In this document: in pieces, positions 15,482 to 22,910 of the stretch
Numbering within the stretch: the first letter of the stretch is position 1
Layout: each line of letters begins with the position of its first letter
NCBI GenBank assembly: GCA_018335675.1
Contig: JAGXRQ010000004.1
Coordinates: 1 to 33,582, forward strand
Length of the DNA stretch: 33,582 nucleotides
Source of the DNA: Bacteroidota bacterium
GTDB taxonomy: Bacteria; Bacteroidota; Bacteroidia; Bacteroidales; UBA7960
Reading direction: 5' to 3'
Program-made: the position numbers and the translations under genes
Notes under the pieces: model-generated
Told to the model about the DNA's origin: nothing
Database searches by the model: none
What the model saw: only the letters and a program-made list of their open reading frames with translations

Positions 15482-16369
15482 ATGGTTAGAAGTGCAATAA
15501 GAATTACTTTAATATTTTTAATAGGGCTTTTTGTTTTCACTGCATGTATTCATTATAGAAAGACTACAGACAGATTTTATCAGGATTATCCTGAAATGCG
15601 CTCAATTGACTTTGAGTATAAAGACAGAAACCTTAGTTATATCAGTATTAATCGCAACGATAGTTTTCCTACTCTTTTTTTTCTTCACGGTGCTCCTAGT
15701 AGTTTGAATGTTTTTAATGTTTATTATAGAGATGAAAACCTTGCTCAGTGGGCAAATATTATTAGTGCCGACCGCCCTGGATATGGGTTTTCCAACCCTG
15801 GAAGAGCTGAAAGATCCATAAAGAAGCAGGCTGAAAAAATGTGGAAAATCCTTGAAAATGAAGATTATCCCAGACCATTATATATTATTGGAGCCTCCTA
15901 TGGTGGTTCTGTTGCAGCACGTATGGCTATGATGCATCCTGATAAGGTTGATGGATTGTTTTTTATTTCAGCATCTTTGGCTCCAGGACTTGAAACAACT
16001 TATCCTATTAGTTATATTGTTCGTTTCCCCCCTTTTCGCTGGCTGTTACCATCTATGATAACTGTGGCGAATGATGAAAAACTTTCACATTTTGATGCTC
16101 TGAGTGAAATGTTGCCATATTGGGATAGAATTACAGCTCCGGTAATCTTTATTCAAGGACAGGAAGATGACTTAATCTTTCCTGAGAATGTTGATTTTGC
16201 TAAAAAACAACTTGTGAATGTTCCATACGTTGAAACTCACATGATTGAAGGCGAAGGACATTTTTTGCAGTTAAAGTATAAAGACTTTATACTTGAAAGA
16301 CTTAGAAATCTAATTGAAATGACTCAAATTGAAGAAAATCAGGAAGCAATAGATATTTCAATTAATTAA
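15482..16369 (+). CDS. alpha/beta-hydrolase lipoprotein
   Basis: A 295-residue alpha/beta-hydrolase fold protein anchored as a lipoprotein (lipobox VFTAC, Cys22). The oxyanion strand is FFLHGAPSS (67-75). The nucleophile elbow is GASYGG with Ser139. The acid is in GQEDDLIF (Asp229 or 230) and the base in EGEGHFLQ (His260). The triad is complete, so an active esterase, lipase or peptidase-like enzyme on the periplasmic side of a membrane is expected; the substrate is unknown. Its end overlaps the stop of the converging GNAT gene by four bases (16366-16369). Confidence 0.87.
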   Translation: MVRSAIRITLIFLIGLFVFTACIHYRKTTDRFYQDYPEMRSIDFEYKDRNLSYISINRNDSFPTLFFLHGAPSSLNVFNVYYRDENLAQWANIISADRPGYGFSNPGRAERSIKKQAEKMWKILENEDYPRPLYIIGASYGGSVAARMAMMHPDKVDGLFFISASLAPGLETTYPISYIVRFPPFRWLLPSMITVANDEKLSHFDALSEMLPYWDRITAPVIFIQGQEDDLIFPENVDFAKKQLVNVPYVETHMIEGEGHFLQLKYKDFILERLRNLIEMTQIEENQEAIDISIN

Positions 16370-16854
16370 AACTTCTTTACAAAAACCAGCTTATCATCAT
16401 CCTTTTCATAAAAGTCTTCATAAACGTATTTTAATGAATATCCGGTTTTAATATAAAAGTCTTGTGTTGGCTTGTATAACGGCTTTGAAGATGTTTCTAT
16501 ATAAATTGCTTTTCCACCCTTTTCTTTAACAATCTCTTCGGTTTTTTGAAGCAGTAACTTTCCCAAACCTTTTTTTTGAAATGATTTACCTGTAACAATC
16601 CAATATAAGTCATAACTAATTAACGAACAAGGGATTAGTCCAAAACAAACATATGCTGCAACTTCTCCATTTATTTCAGCAAAAATGAATTCATATCCGC
16701 TTTCTGTAACAAGTTTTATCCTTTCTTCAACAATTTCAACAGCAACCCTAACTTCATCATCGCGGAAAAAACCGGTTGAAACAACTAATTCTTCAACAGC
16801 TTTAATATCAGAATGTACTACATCTGTTCGCAAAGAAATACTTTCATTCATCAT
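16366..16854 (-). CDS. GNAT-family N-acetyltransferase, end of the kamA operon
   Basis: ATG 16854 was chosen because it overlaps the upstream ATP-grasp stop as ATGA, the usual sign of translational coupling; the frame also opens from a TTG at 16863. The product has 162 residues. The acetyl-CoA pyrophosphate loop is QKKGLGKLLLQK, preceded by YDLYWIVTGKSF. The C-terminal part has FYIKTGYSLKYVYEDFY, usual for the family. It is too short for the known beta-lysine acetyltransferase AblB (about 270 residues). As the last of four co-directional genes with kamA, it may acetylate a beta-lysine-derived product; this is inference. Confidence 0.88.
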   Translation of the reverse strand: MMNESISLRTDVVHSDIKAVEELVVSTGFFRDDEVRVAVEIVEERIKLVTESGYEFIFAEINGEVAAYVCFGLIPCSLISYDLYWIVTGKSFQKKGLGKLLLQKTEEIVKEKGGKAIYIETSSKPLYKPTQDFYIKTGYSLKYVYEDFYEKDDDKLVFVKKF

Positions 16855-17819
16855 TTTATGCAATCTTTTATAACAAAATCAATAATATCTTCAAAAGCAA
16901 AGCCGGCTTTCATAGCAGCGGCATAGAATCCGGCATCCGCCGATAAGCATGGGTTTGCATTAGCTTCCAGCACGTATATGTTGCCGTTTTTATCAAGGCG
17001 GTAATCCACTCTTGCATAACCCCTTAGGTTAAAAACTTCCCAGCATTGAGCAGTTATTGCTTCGAGCTTTTTTATCAGAGCATTGTCTTTAGCCGAAAAC
17101 TCAAAAGTTCTCTGGGTATTCTTATATTCAAAAGAATCTTCCTTCCATTTAGCCTGATATCCGATAATTGTAGGTTTATCCTGAGGAAAATTAACGAAAA
17201 GAATCTCTGCCGGAGGCAATACAATTGGCTTTTTCTTGCCGGCAAAAACGGAAATGTTAAATTCTCTGCCTTCAATAAATTCCTCTACAAAAAAATTGTT
17301 CCCGTAGCGAGTTCTGTAATTCTCCAGTTTTTGAACATCATTTCCCCAAAAAACACTATTATCATCAATACCCACAGAAGCATCTTCATAAATTGGCTTA
17401 GCGATATACTTTTTATCATGGATTAAGTCCTTGGAAGAAGGAGCAATATGCCAATCCGGTGTAAGTATGCCATGAAACCTGCAAAACTGCTTTGCCAGAG
17501 GTTTGTTTGTTGTAATAATCATTGTTTCAGCACCTGAGCCTGTAAATGGAATTTTCAGGCTTTGCAGTAGAGCAGGAGCGAAGTGTATAAGTTCAGCTTT
17601 TCCGTCAACGCTTTCCACAAGGTTGAAAACGTAATCGGCTTTAGATTCAATAATTTGCTGTTTTGTTTTTTCGAGATTAAAGCTAAAAAAGGCTCTCTCA
17701 GTTTTAAATCCTAATTTCAGCAAGGCTTCTTCAACAACCTGAGCTTGGTCAAGTACATCCTGTTCGTCGGGTGTAGGTGCTTCAGATAATTGATTTATAA
17801 GGATTAAAGCCTTTTTCAT
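16851..17819 (-). CDS. D-Ala-D-Ala-ligase-like ATP-grasp enzyme 2
   Basis: A 322-residue ATP-grasp ligase related to Ddl. The N-terminal domain has ADYVFNLVESVDGKAELIHF and IPFTGSGAETMIITTNKPLA. The nucleotide-binding part has KYIAKPIYEDASVGID and FFVEEFIEGREFNISVFAG. The metal-binding end has YARVDYRLDKNGNIYVLEANANP. These enzymes join a carboxylate, activated as acyl phosphate, to an amine. A housekeeping Ddl role is unlikely: two divergent copies sit together beside kamA, and the Ddl-typical H-G-x-x-G-E-D segment is replaced by VESVDGKAE. It lies 2 bases after the first ATP-grasp gene and overlaps the GNAT gene. Confidence 0.88.
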   Translation of the reverse strand: MKKALILINQLSEAPTPDEQDVLDQAQVVEEALLKLGFKTERAFFSFNLEKTKQQIIESKADYVFNLVESVDGKAELIHFAPALLQSLKIPFTGSGAETMIITTNKPLAKQFCRFHGILTPDWHIAPSSKDLIHDKKYIAKPIYEDASVGIDDNSVFWGNDVQKLENYRTRYGNNFFVEEFIEGREFNISVFAGKKKPIVLPPAEILFVNFPQDKPTIIGYQAKWKEDSFEYKNTQRTFEFSAKDNALIKKLEAITAQCWEVFNLRGYARVDYRLDKNGNIYVLEANANPCLSADAGFYAAAMKAGFAFEDIIDFVIKDCIK

Positions 17820-17821
17820 AA

Positions 17822-18805
17822 TTAATTGCTTTTCAGTTTTTTAATTGCCGAATCCATAATCATTGAAAGAAGCTCTTTATAGCTTATGCCATTTAAGCGA
17901 GATAGGATAGGCAAATCTGAATGTATTGGATTCAATCCTGCCAGCGGATTCACTTCGATGAAGTTAGGCAAGCCGTTATCGTTGCATCTAATGTCGATTC
18001 TTCCTCCGTCTTCACAACCCAATGCTTTCCATGCTGCAAGAGCAAGATTCTCAGATTGTTTTACAATATCTTCCTTAACATTCTTATATTCAACAAGTTT
18101 CTCATACTCAGATTTGTTTGTATATGAGTAAACATTTTTCTCAGCATCCTCATTAAGAATAATTTCCATAGAGCCAACTACTTTAGCATTTTCTCCTGTT
18201 CCAACAATGCCAACGGTAAATTCTCTTCCGCTAAGGAATTTCTCAACTAAAACAGCTTGGCCAAACCTTACAAGTAGATCATTGCAAACATTATATAGTT
18301 GGTCATATGTGTTGATTACTGAGCGGCCGTCTATCCCTTTTCCCGTGCCCTCTCCAAGAGGTTTGGCAAATAGAGGTAATGGGATTTTTACGTTTTTAGA
18401 ATCTTCAGGTTTGTTGACAACTGCGAAATCGGGCGTAGCTAACCCAAAGTCGCGTATCACTCTTTTAGTCATAGCCTTATCAAGCGTAAGCGATAGCACC
18501 AGAGGGTTTGAAAAAACATAAGGAATGTTGTATGCATCCAATAAAGCCGGAACTTGAGCTTCGCGGCCAATGCCATACATTCCTTCGCAAATATTAAAAA
18601 CTATATCCCATTTTTTTCCTTCAACTAATGAAACAGCAAGTTGTTTGATATTGCCTATTCTTTCGGTTTTATATCCTAATTCTTCCAGAGTTGATTCAAT
18701 TCCTTCAATAGTATCTTCCTTGTCGAATTCTGCTGTTTCTTCTTCAGAAAAGCCCATTTTTAGATACTCGGATTTTAGGTCGTATGTAAGGCCTACTTTT
18801 ATCAT
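17822..18805 (-). CDS. D-Ala-D-Ala-ligase-like ATP-grasp enzyme 1
   Basis: A 327-residue ATP-grasp ligase. The N-terminal signature is VGLTYDLKSEYLKMGFSEEE, with WDIVFNICEGMYGIGREAQV in the Ddl-like region and LSLTLDKAMTKRVIRDFGLA before the ATP fold. The lysine-bearing strand is LPLFAKPLGEGTGKGID. The second strand is AVLVEKFLSGREFTVGIVG, and the metal site is GRIDIRCNDNGLPNFIEVNP. I recall close relatives annotated as D-alanine-D-alanine ligase in unrelated phyla, but their substrate is not known to me. It probably ligates an amino acid, possibly beta-lysine from the adjacent KamA, to a second amino acid or carboxylate. Confidence 0.88.
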   Translation of the reverse strand: MIKVGLTYDLKSEYLKMGFSEEETAEFDKEDTIEGIESTLEELGYKTERIGNIKQLAVSLVEGKKWDIVFNICEGMYGIGREAQVPALLDAYNIPYVFSNPLVLSLTLDKAMTKRVIRDFGLATPDFAVVNKPEDSKNVKIPLPLFAKPLGEGTGKGIDGRSVINTYDQLYNVCNDLLVRFGQAVLVEKFLSGREFTVGIVGTGENAKVVGSMEIILNEDAEKNVYSYTNKSEYEKLVEYKNVKEDIVKQSENLALAAWKALGCEDGGRIDIRCNDNGLPNFIEVNPLAGLNPIHSDLPILSRLNGISYKELLSMIMDSAIKKLKSN

Positions 18806-18851
18806 AATGTTTTTTTTCGTGAGATAGATTAATTAAAAGCATTGTTTTTAA

Positions 18852-18905
18852 TCATCCTGAGCGAAGTGAAGGTTCTAAAAAGATACTTCACCTCGTTCAG
18901 TATGA
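18852..18905. repeat. imperfect palindromic repeat (25-bp arms)
   Basis: The left arm 18852-18876 begins TCATCCTGAGCGAAGTGAAG. The right arm 18881-18905 is its imperfect complement (CTTCACCTCGTTCAGTATGA), with an AAAA loop. Arms match at 20 of 25 positions. It resembles a very common bacterial intergenic palindrome with a TGAGCGAAGTGAAG core (recollection, not searched). It lies between kamA and the first ATP-grasp gene, so it would be transcribed within the operon and could form a hairpin. Confidence 0.85.
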
Positions 18906-18940
18906 CATATTTCCAAAAAAATACTTGGGAAAAAGCTTTA

Positions 18941-20176
18941 TCAATCCGGATAAACGTACTCGTTTCCTTCAAAATTTCTCAAAACTAATCCGTTGTCGTT
19001 TCTTCCAATAACATATTCAGGAAGAAGAGGTATTTTGCCTCCTCCACCAGGTGCGTCTATCACATAGTGAGGAACGGCATACCCTGATGTAAAGCCTCTC
19101 AGGCCTTGAATTATTTCAAGTCCTTTTTCTACCGGAGTCCGGAAATGTCCTGACCCTGGTATTGGATCGCACTGATAAATGTAATAAGGCCTTACGCGAA
19201 CTTTAAGCAGTTCGTGGAAAAGCTTTTTAAAAGTGGGGACATCATCATTAACGTCTTTTAGCAGAACAGTCTGACTTCCCATTGGAATTCCTGCATCGGC
19301 CAGCATATTGCAAGCTTTTTTTACCTCAGGAGTAATCTCGTCAGGGTGAGTAAAATGAATGCTCATATAGAGCGGATGATATTTCTTTAGGATTCTTAAT
19401 AGTGCCGGAGTAATTCTTTGAGGCAATACTGCCGGTACTTTTGTTCCAATTCTGATTATCTCAACGTGTGGAATAGCCCTAAGTTGAGATAGTAAAAATT
19501 CGATGTGACAATCGGGAAGTGTAAGTGGGTCTCCTCCTGATAAAATAACATCTCGGATTTCGGTGTGGTTCTTTATGTAGTTTATTGCTTGCAGCCAGTC
19601 GTTTCGTTTTATAATGTGGTTTTTGTCTTTTGCAACCATGTGAGATCTGGTGCAATATCTGCAATAGGCACTGCAAAAGTCTGTAACTAGAAACAATAAT
19701 CTGTCGGGATACCTGTGAACCAGGCATTTAGCAACACTGTCGTGAGTTTCACAAAGTGGGTCTTCAGCTTCACCTTTAGACATAATTAACTCGTCCATTA
19801 CTGGAACAACGGTTTTTCTAAGAGGGTGATCCGGGTTAAATTTACTTAAAAGACTGGCGTAATAAGGTGTAATCCTTATTGGCAAATTTGTATTTTGGCC
19901 TGCAACAGCAAGTTCATCCTGAGAAAGGTGAAGGAAGGTTGATAAGTCTTTTATTGATTTAAAACTGTTGCGAAGTTGCCAATGCCAATTATTCCAGTCA
20001 GCTTGTGAGGTGCCGGGGAAGCGATTTGTAATGAATGCCTGCGTAACCTGATTTGGAGGGCAAGGTTGTTGCAGATTTACCTCAGCTTGTACTATTCCAC
20101 CATATGGCAGTGGAGGTTCCTGGTCGTCAGCCTCACCTGAAGCAGACGCCCAAACATTCTTTTTTAAGGCTTTCAT
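18941..20176 (-). CDS. kamA: lysine 2,3-aminomutase (KamA-family radical SAM/PLP enzyme)
   Basis: A 411-residue radical SAM enzyme that interconverts L-alpha-lysine and L-beta-lysine using a [4Fe-4S] cluster, SAM and PLP. The cluster motif is CSAYCRYC (Cys168, 172, 175), the SAM-binding segment is SGGD (213-216), and the PLP lysine is Lys381 in DAPGGGGK. Asp337 (YQCD) and Asp374 (VIDAP) match the two aspartates that bind the lysine side-chain amine in the clostridial enzyme; glutamate 2,3-aminomutases replace them, so lysine is the likely substrate. Unusual points are an N-terminal extension of about 57 residues before ADWNNWHWQLRN and loss of the C-terminal zinc-cysteine segment. First gene of a KamA/ATP-grasp/ATP-grasp/GNAT operon. 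Confidence 0.93.
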   Translation of the reverse strand: MKALKKNVWASASGEADDQEPPLPYGGIVQAEVNLQQPCPPNQVTQAFITNRFPGTSQADWNNWHWQLRNSFKSIKDLSTFLHLSQDELAVAGQNTNLPIRITPYYASLLSKFNPDHPLRKTVVPVMDELIMSKGEAEDPLCETHDSVAKCLVHRYPDRLLFLVTDFCSAYCRYCTRSHMVAKDKNHIIKRNDWLQAINYIKNHTEIRDVILSGGDPLTLPDCHIEFLLSQLRAIPHVEIIRIGTKVPAVLPQRITPALLRILKKYHPLYMSIHFTHPDEITPEVKKACNMLADAGIPMGSQTVLLKDVNDDVPTFKKLFHELLKVRVRPYYIYQCDPIPGSGHFRTPVEKGLEIIQGLRGFTSGYAVPHYVIDAPGGGGKIPLLPEYVIGRNDNGLVLRNFEGNEYVYPD

Positions 20177-20569
20177 TTTTAATTATATACACATAAGATT
20201 TTTGCATAATTAAATAAGTTAATTAATGTTTTGATTACCTGATTATTACAAAGAGTTTTTTAATCCCTTCAAACTCTCAAATATTGCTGCAATTTTAGAT
20301 ATTTTTTTAATTGGTGTAACATACTGAAGAAAATTTTATTAACACGTAAGCCCCCTGAATAGCAGGGTTTTATAAGCTATTAACAATTGGAATTCTGTAA
20401 AAAGGGAAAATAAATATTCTTTTAAGAAGGTTTTGCGCATTTATTTGTAAAAATGAGGCTGCAAAATTTAATTAATCCGATACTGAGATGTTTTGCGATT
20501 ATGGTTTTTGGTTAACTAAATCGCTAAGCTAAAATATTGATTAAATATATGGATTTCTAATTTTGAAAA
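20177..20569. other. AT-rich intergenic region upstream of kamA
   Basis: This 393-base gap contains the presumed kamA promoter, but no TAnnTTTG match is visible on the minus strand. A small hairpin CCCTG-AATAG-CAGGG lies at 20353-20367. I see no lysine-riboswitch architecture, no RNA gene and no supportable reading frame. Confidence 0.4.
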
Positions 20570-21556
20570 CTATTGAACCCATTCTGATAGCAAACTTTTT
20601 ACAAAAGAATTGTTCCCAATTCCTTCTGAAAAGAAATGTGTCGCTCTCCCTTCTTGATCGTAAAAGGCGAAATGCAACTTGCTTGACTTTGTATCAACAA
20701 GAAAAATGGCAGTGGAATTGTACCATCCAATTTTTTTATCTTCTATTTTTATTGGGTTTTTAACTCTTAAAATAGTTTCATCAATTATTTCAATATTGTG
20801 ATCTTGTAATAACCAGAAATATGAAGAGTCAAAATAATCATCTCTTGAAAAGAGTTTTTTAAGCCTTGCCTGAACATTCTCATCTTCTATGAAGAGAGAA
20901 GAAAATTTACCGGCATAATTTATAGTGTATGAAAGATCTCCGGTGCCTATATATTTTGGCCAGTGCTTAAGCTCTTCGGGGTTTTCAGCAGCATAATATG
21001 CCAAATAAGCATCGTAATTAAAATGTTCATTGCCTTCTTCAATGTCTTGGCCGGGAAGAGATTCGGCTCTAGATGCAAAATTTTCATTATCCAATAAAGG
21101 CACTATATAATCATTGTAAAAATATTTTGCTTCATTGAATGCGGAAATAGACGCATCATTTACTTCAACATCAATAATTTCTCCTGAAAAGGTGTTTGTT
21201 TTTATTATATGAATCAATTTGTCTTTTTCAACATAATAAGTTATTTTTTCATTAATTTCAGTAAGCAATGCTTCAATAAGAAAAACGGAATCATCTTTTA
21301 TATAATAGCCTTTCTTCCATGCTTCTCCTTTTGCTTCAACAAAAAAAGCTTTATCATCATAATAAACATCAGCTTGCCAATCTTCCTGAAAAATATTGTA
21401 AGATTTGGAAATAGCAGCTATTACATCTAATTCTAACTTCAATTTATTTAATTCATCAACGACAATTGATACATTTTTTTGATTAGAGTTACACGATGAT
21501 ATTAATAATAAAAAGAAGTACACCGAAATGAATTTTACAGATATAAGTGTTTTCAT
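20570..21556 (-). CDS. hypothetical lipoprotein
   Basis: A 328-residue protein with signal sequence and lipobox LISSC (Cys22). The mature part begins with a helical stretch (VVDELNKLKLELDVIAAISK) and continues with alternating strands (WQADVYYDDKAFFVEAKGEA, ITYYVEKDKLIHIIKTNTF). It ends with STAIFLVDTKSSKLHFAFYD and FVKSLLSEWVQ. No family motif is recognised. It has its own -7 box and stands apart from the kamA operon, with a 393-base gap to kamA. Function unknown; a periplasmic or surface lipoprotein. Confidence 0.72.
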   Translation of the reverse strand: MKTLISVKFISVYFFLLLISSCNSNQKNVSIVVDELNKLKLELDVIAAISKSYNIFQEDWQADVYYDDKAFFVEAKGEAWKKGYYIKDDSVFLIEALLTEINEKITYYVEKDKLIHIIKTNTFSGEIIDVEVNDASISAFNEAKYFYNDYIVPLLDNENFASRAESLPGQDIEEGNEHFNYDAYLAYYAAENPEELKHWPKYIGTGDLSYTINYAGKFSSLFIEDENVQARLKKLFSRDDYFDSSYFWLLQDHNIEIIDETILRVKNPIKIEDKKIGWYNSTAIFLVDTKSSKLHFAFYDQEGRATHFFSEGIGNNSFVKSLLSEWVQ

Positions 21557-21578
21557 AAGAATAGGTTTATTTTTAAGG

Positions 21579-21586
21579 CAAAAATA
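21579..21586 (-). promoter_or_regulatory. Bacteroidota-type -7 box for the 20570-21556 lipoprotein gene
   Basis: The minus strand reads TATTTTTG (TAnnTTTG), 23 bases upstream of the ATG at 21556. No evident -33 element. Confidence 0.45.
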
Positions 21587-21596
21587 TTTATTTGTT

Positions 21597-22073
21597 TTAG
21601 ATTGAATGAATAAAGTTTATTGTTTCTTCATCAAAATCACAATTAATCCATTCATCATCAAGTGTGGCGCCAATCTTTTTATATAATTCAATTGCAGGAG
21701 TATTCCAGTTTAATACTTGCCATCTGAGGCGTTTGCAATTTTCTTTTTTTGCAACTTCAAATATTTTGTCGAGTAGCATTTTGCCAATTCCATTGCCGCG
21801 ATATTCTTCTTTAACATAAATATCATCAAGGTATAGAGATTTGCCAACCCAGGTATAGTATGCAAAGAAATAGAGTGCGAAAGCAGTTATTTCTTTGTTT
21901 TCGTTTTCAGCAACAAAGCAACCAAAAAGATTTTTCTCGTTTTTCATTTGCTCAACTGAGTTGGTAACTTTTTCCGGAGCTTTTTCAAATGTTGCAAGCT
22001 CGTTAATCATTTGCAAAATTGCAGGGAAGTCTGCTTCTGTGGCTGTGCGTATTGTTGTATTCGTTTTTTTCAT
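21597..22073 (-). CDS. diamine/polyamine-acetyltransferase-like GNAT protein
   Basis: A 158-residue GNAT enzyme resembling spermidine/spermine N1-acetyltransferase. SLYLDDIYVKEEYRGNGIG (79-97) contains the acetyl-CoA loop RGNGIG. RLRWQVLNWNTPAIELYKKIGA (115-136) is the characteristic SSAT-family block, with Tyr131 at the position of the usual catalytic tyrosine. The opening TIRTATEADFPAILQMINEL is also typical. It would transfer an acetyl group from acetyl-CoA to a polyamine or small amine in the cytoplasm. It lies between the lipoprotein gene and the REP array; no operon partner is evident. Confidence 0.87.
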   Translation of the reverse strand: MKKTNTTIRTATEADFPAILQMINELATFEKAPEKVTNSVEQMKNEKNLFGCFVAENENKEITAFALYFFAYYTWVGKSLYLDDIYVKEEYRGNGIGKMLLDKIFEVAKKENCKRLRWQVLNWNTPAIELYKKIGATLDDEWINCDFDEETINFIHSI

Positions 22074-22110
22074 AATGGGAAAACGTTACTAATTTTAATT
22101 AAATCATTTT

Positions 22111-22423
22111 AAGCTGCCCTTTCAGGGCGCATTGTGTTACGTTGTTCATTGTGCCCAAGGCGTTGCCATGGGCTGAATTAATTTGCCCTTTCAGGGCGAT
22201 TTTTCCCAAGTGTTACCATTGGGTTGGATTTAGTTGCCCTTTCAGGGAGTTGTTATTTCCCAAGTGTTACCGTTAGTTTAATTATGATGCGACTTCACGG
22301 TGTCTTATCATTTACATTTTATTCATTGCTATTTTCGGGCTGAAGGCCCAGCTTATTTTAGCCCGAAGGCTACGCCTCGGGTTGATTGATTGCGAATTTT
22401 ATTGCGCCCTGAAAGGGCAGCTT
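22111..22423. repeat. REP-palindrome array A (downstream of the RAYT gene)
   Basis: A cluster of short palindromes. GCCCTTTCAGGGC occurs at 22116-22128 and 22185-22197, with a one-off copy at 22236-22248, and the same unit in reverse orientation at 22406-22418. Between them are GCCCAAGGCGTTGCCATGGGC-type hairpins (22153-22173) and GC-rich hairpins at 22336-22380 (GGGCTGAAGGCCC; CCCGAAGGC paired with GCCTCGGG). Bases 22111-22198 are repeated exactly at 22891-22978. The array abuts the RAYT stop codon and fills the gap to the GNAT gene. Confidence 0.93.
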
Positions 22424-22910
22424 AATCGTTCCACAAGTATTGCTCGTTATACTCTATTCCATATTCTTTTAAAAACAACAAATACTCATCTTTAAAGCTC
22501 ATTTTTTTATGATGGTCTTCCTGTTTTTTAATGTACTCTTTGGTTTTATCATGAAGTGAAGGGCTAACTGAAAATCCTCCATATCCTCCTTGCCATGCAA
22601 ATTTCGAGTAATACTTATCTTTTGTTTTAACCCATCGGCTGCTATGCCTTTTTATTTCCTCTGCAAGTTTTGCCAATGCTATATTTTTTGACATTATGCA
22701 TAATATATGTACATGATTTTCAACTCCGTTTATTAATATGGGTATAGATTCATTATCTTTGATAATGCTGCCCATATATGCGTATAATTCTTCTTTTTCC
22801 TGATTGCGGATTGTACATGAATTGTTTTTGATATGAAAAATAATGTGAACGAATAATTTTGATAATGATTGTGCCATAATATATTTGTATAAGCTGCCCT
22901 TTCAGGGCGC
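22404..22910 (-). mobile_element. RAYT gene bounded by 20-bp perfect inverted REPs
   Basis: The transposase gene is enclosed by perfect 20-bp inverted copies: GCGCCCTGAAAGGGCAGCTT at 22404-22423 and its exact complement at 22891-22910. The left copy overlaps the stop codon and the right copy begins 14 bases upstream of the ATG. These are the REP palindromes that RAYT proteins are known to recognise in other bacteria. The 507-base unit may be the mobile or formerly mobile core, flanked by arrays A and B. Confidence 0.75.
22422..22877 (-). CDS. REP-associated tyrosine transposase (RAYT, Y1/IS200-like)
   Basis: A 151-residue single-strand DNA transposase of the Y1 HUH superfamily, about full length. 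The HUH metal-binding motif is HVH at 55-57 (ENHVHILC). The nucleophile is probably Tyr115 in EYIKKQEDHH. Family landmarks include the opening MAQSLSKLFVHIIF, LAEEIKRHSSRWVKTK, FAWQGGYGGFSVSP and the ending FLKEYGIEYNEQYLWND. RAYTs nick and join at REP palindromes and are thought to spread them. The gene looks intact. No promoter box is seen upstream, so expression is probably low or depends on read-through. It is surrounded on both sides by GCCCTTTCAGGGC palindromes. Confidence 0.93.
   Translation of the reverse strand: MAQSLSKLFVHIIFHIKNNSCTIRNQEKEELYAYMGSIIKDNESIPILINGVENHVHILCIMSKNIALAKLAEEIKRHSSRWVKTKDKYYSKFAWQGGYGGFSVSPSLHDKTKEYIKKQEDHHKKMSFKDEYLLFLKEYGIEYNEQYLWND

Noticed and set aside
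17886-18827. Plus-strand frames opposite the ATP-grasp genes
   Set aside because: They are shadows of strongly recognisable minus-strand genes, with no protein motif of their own.
18941-20176. EpmB (EF-P lysine modification) as the identity of the KamA protein
   Set aside because: It has the long KamA N-terminal region and sits with ATP-grasp and GNAT genes; no epmA or efp is in the window.
20177-20569. Lysine riboswitch upstream of kamA
   Set aside because: I could not trace the multi-helix lysine-riboswitch core; only one 5-bp hairpin is present.
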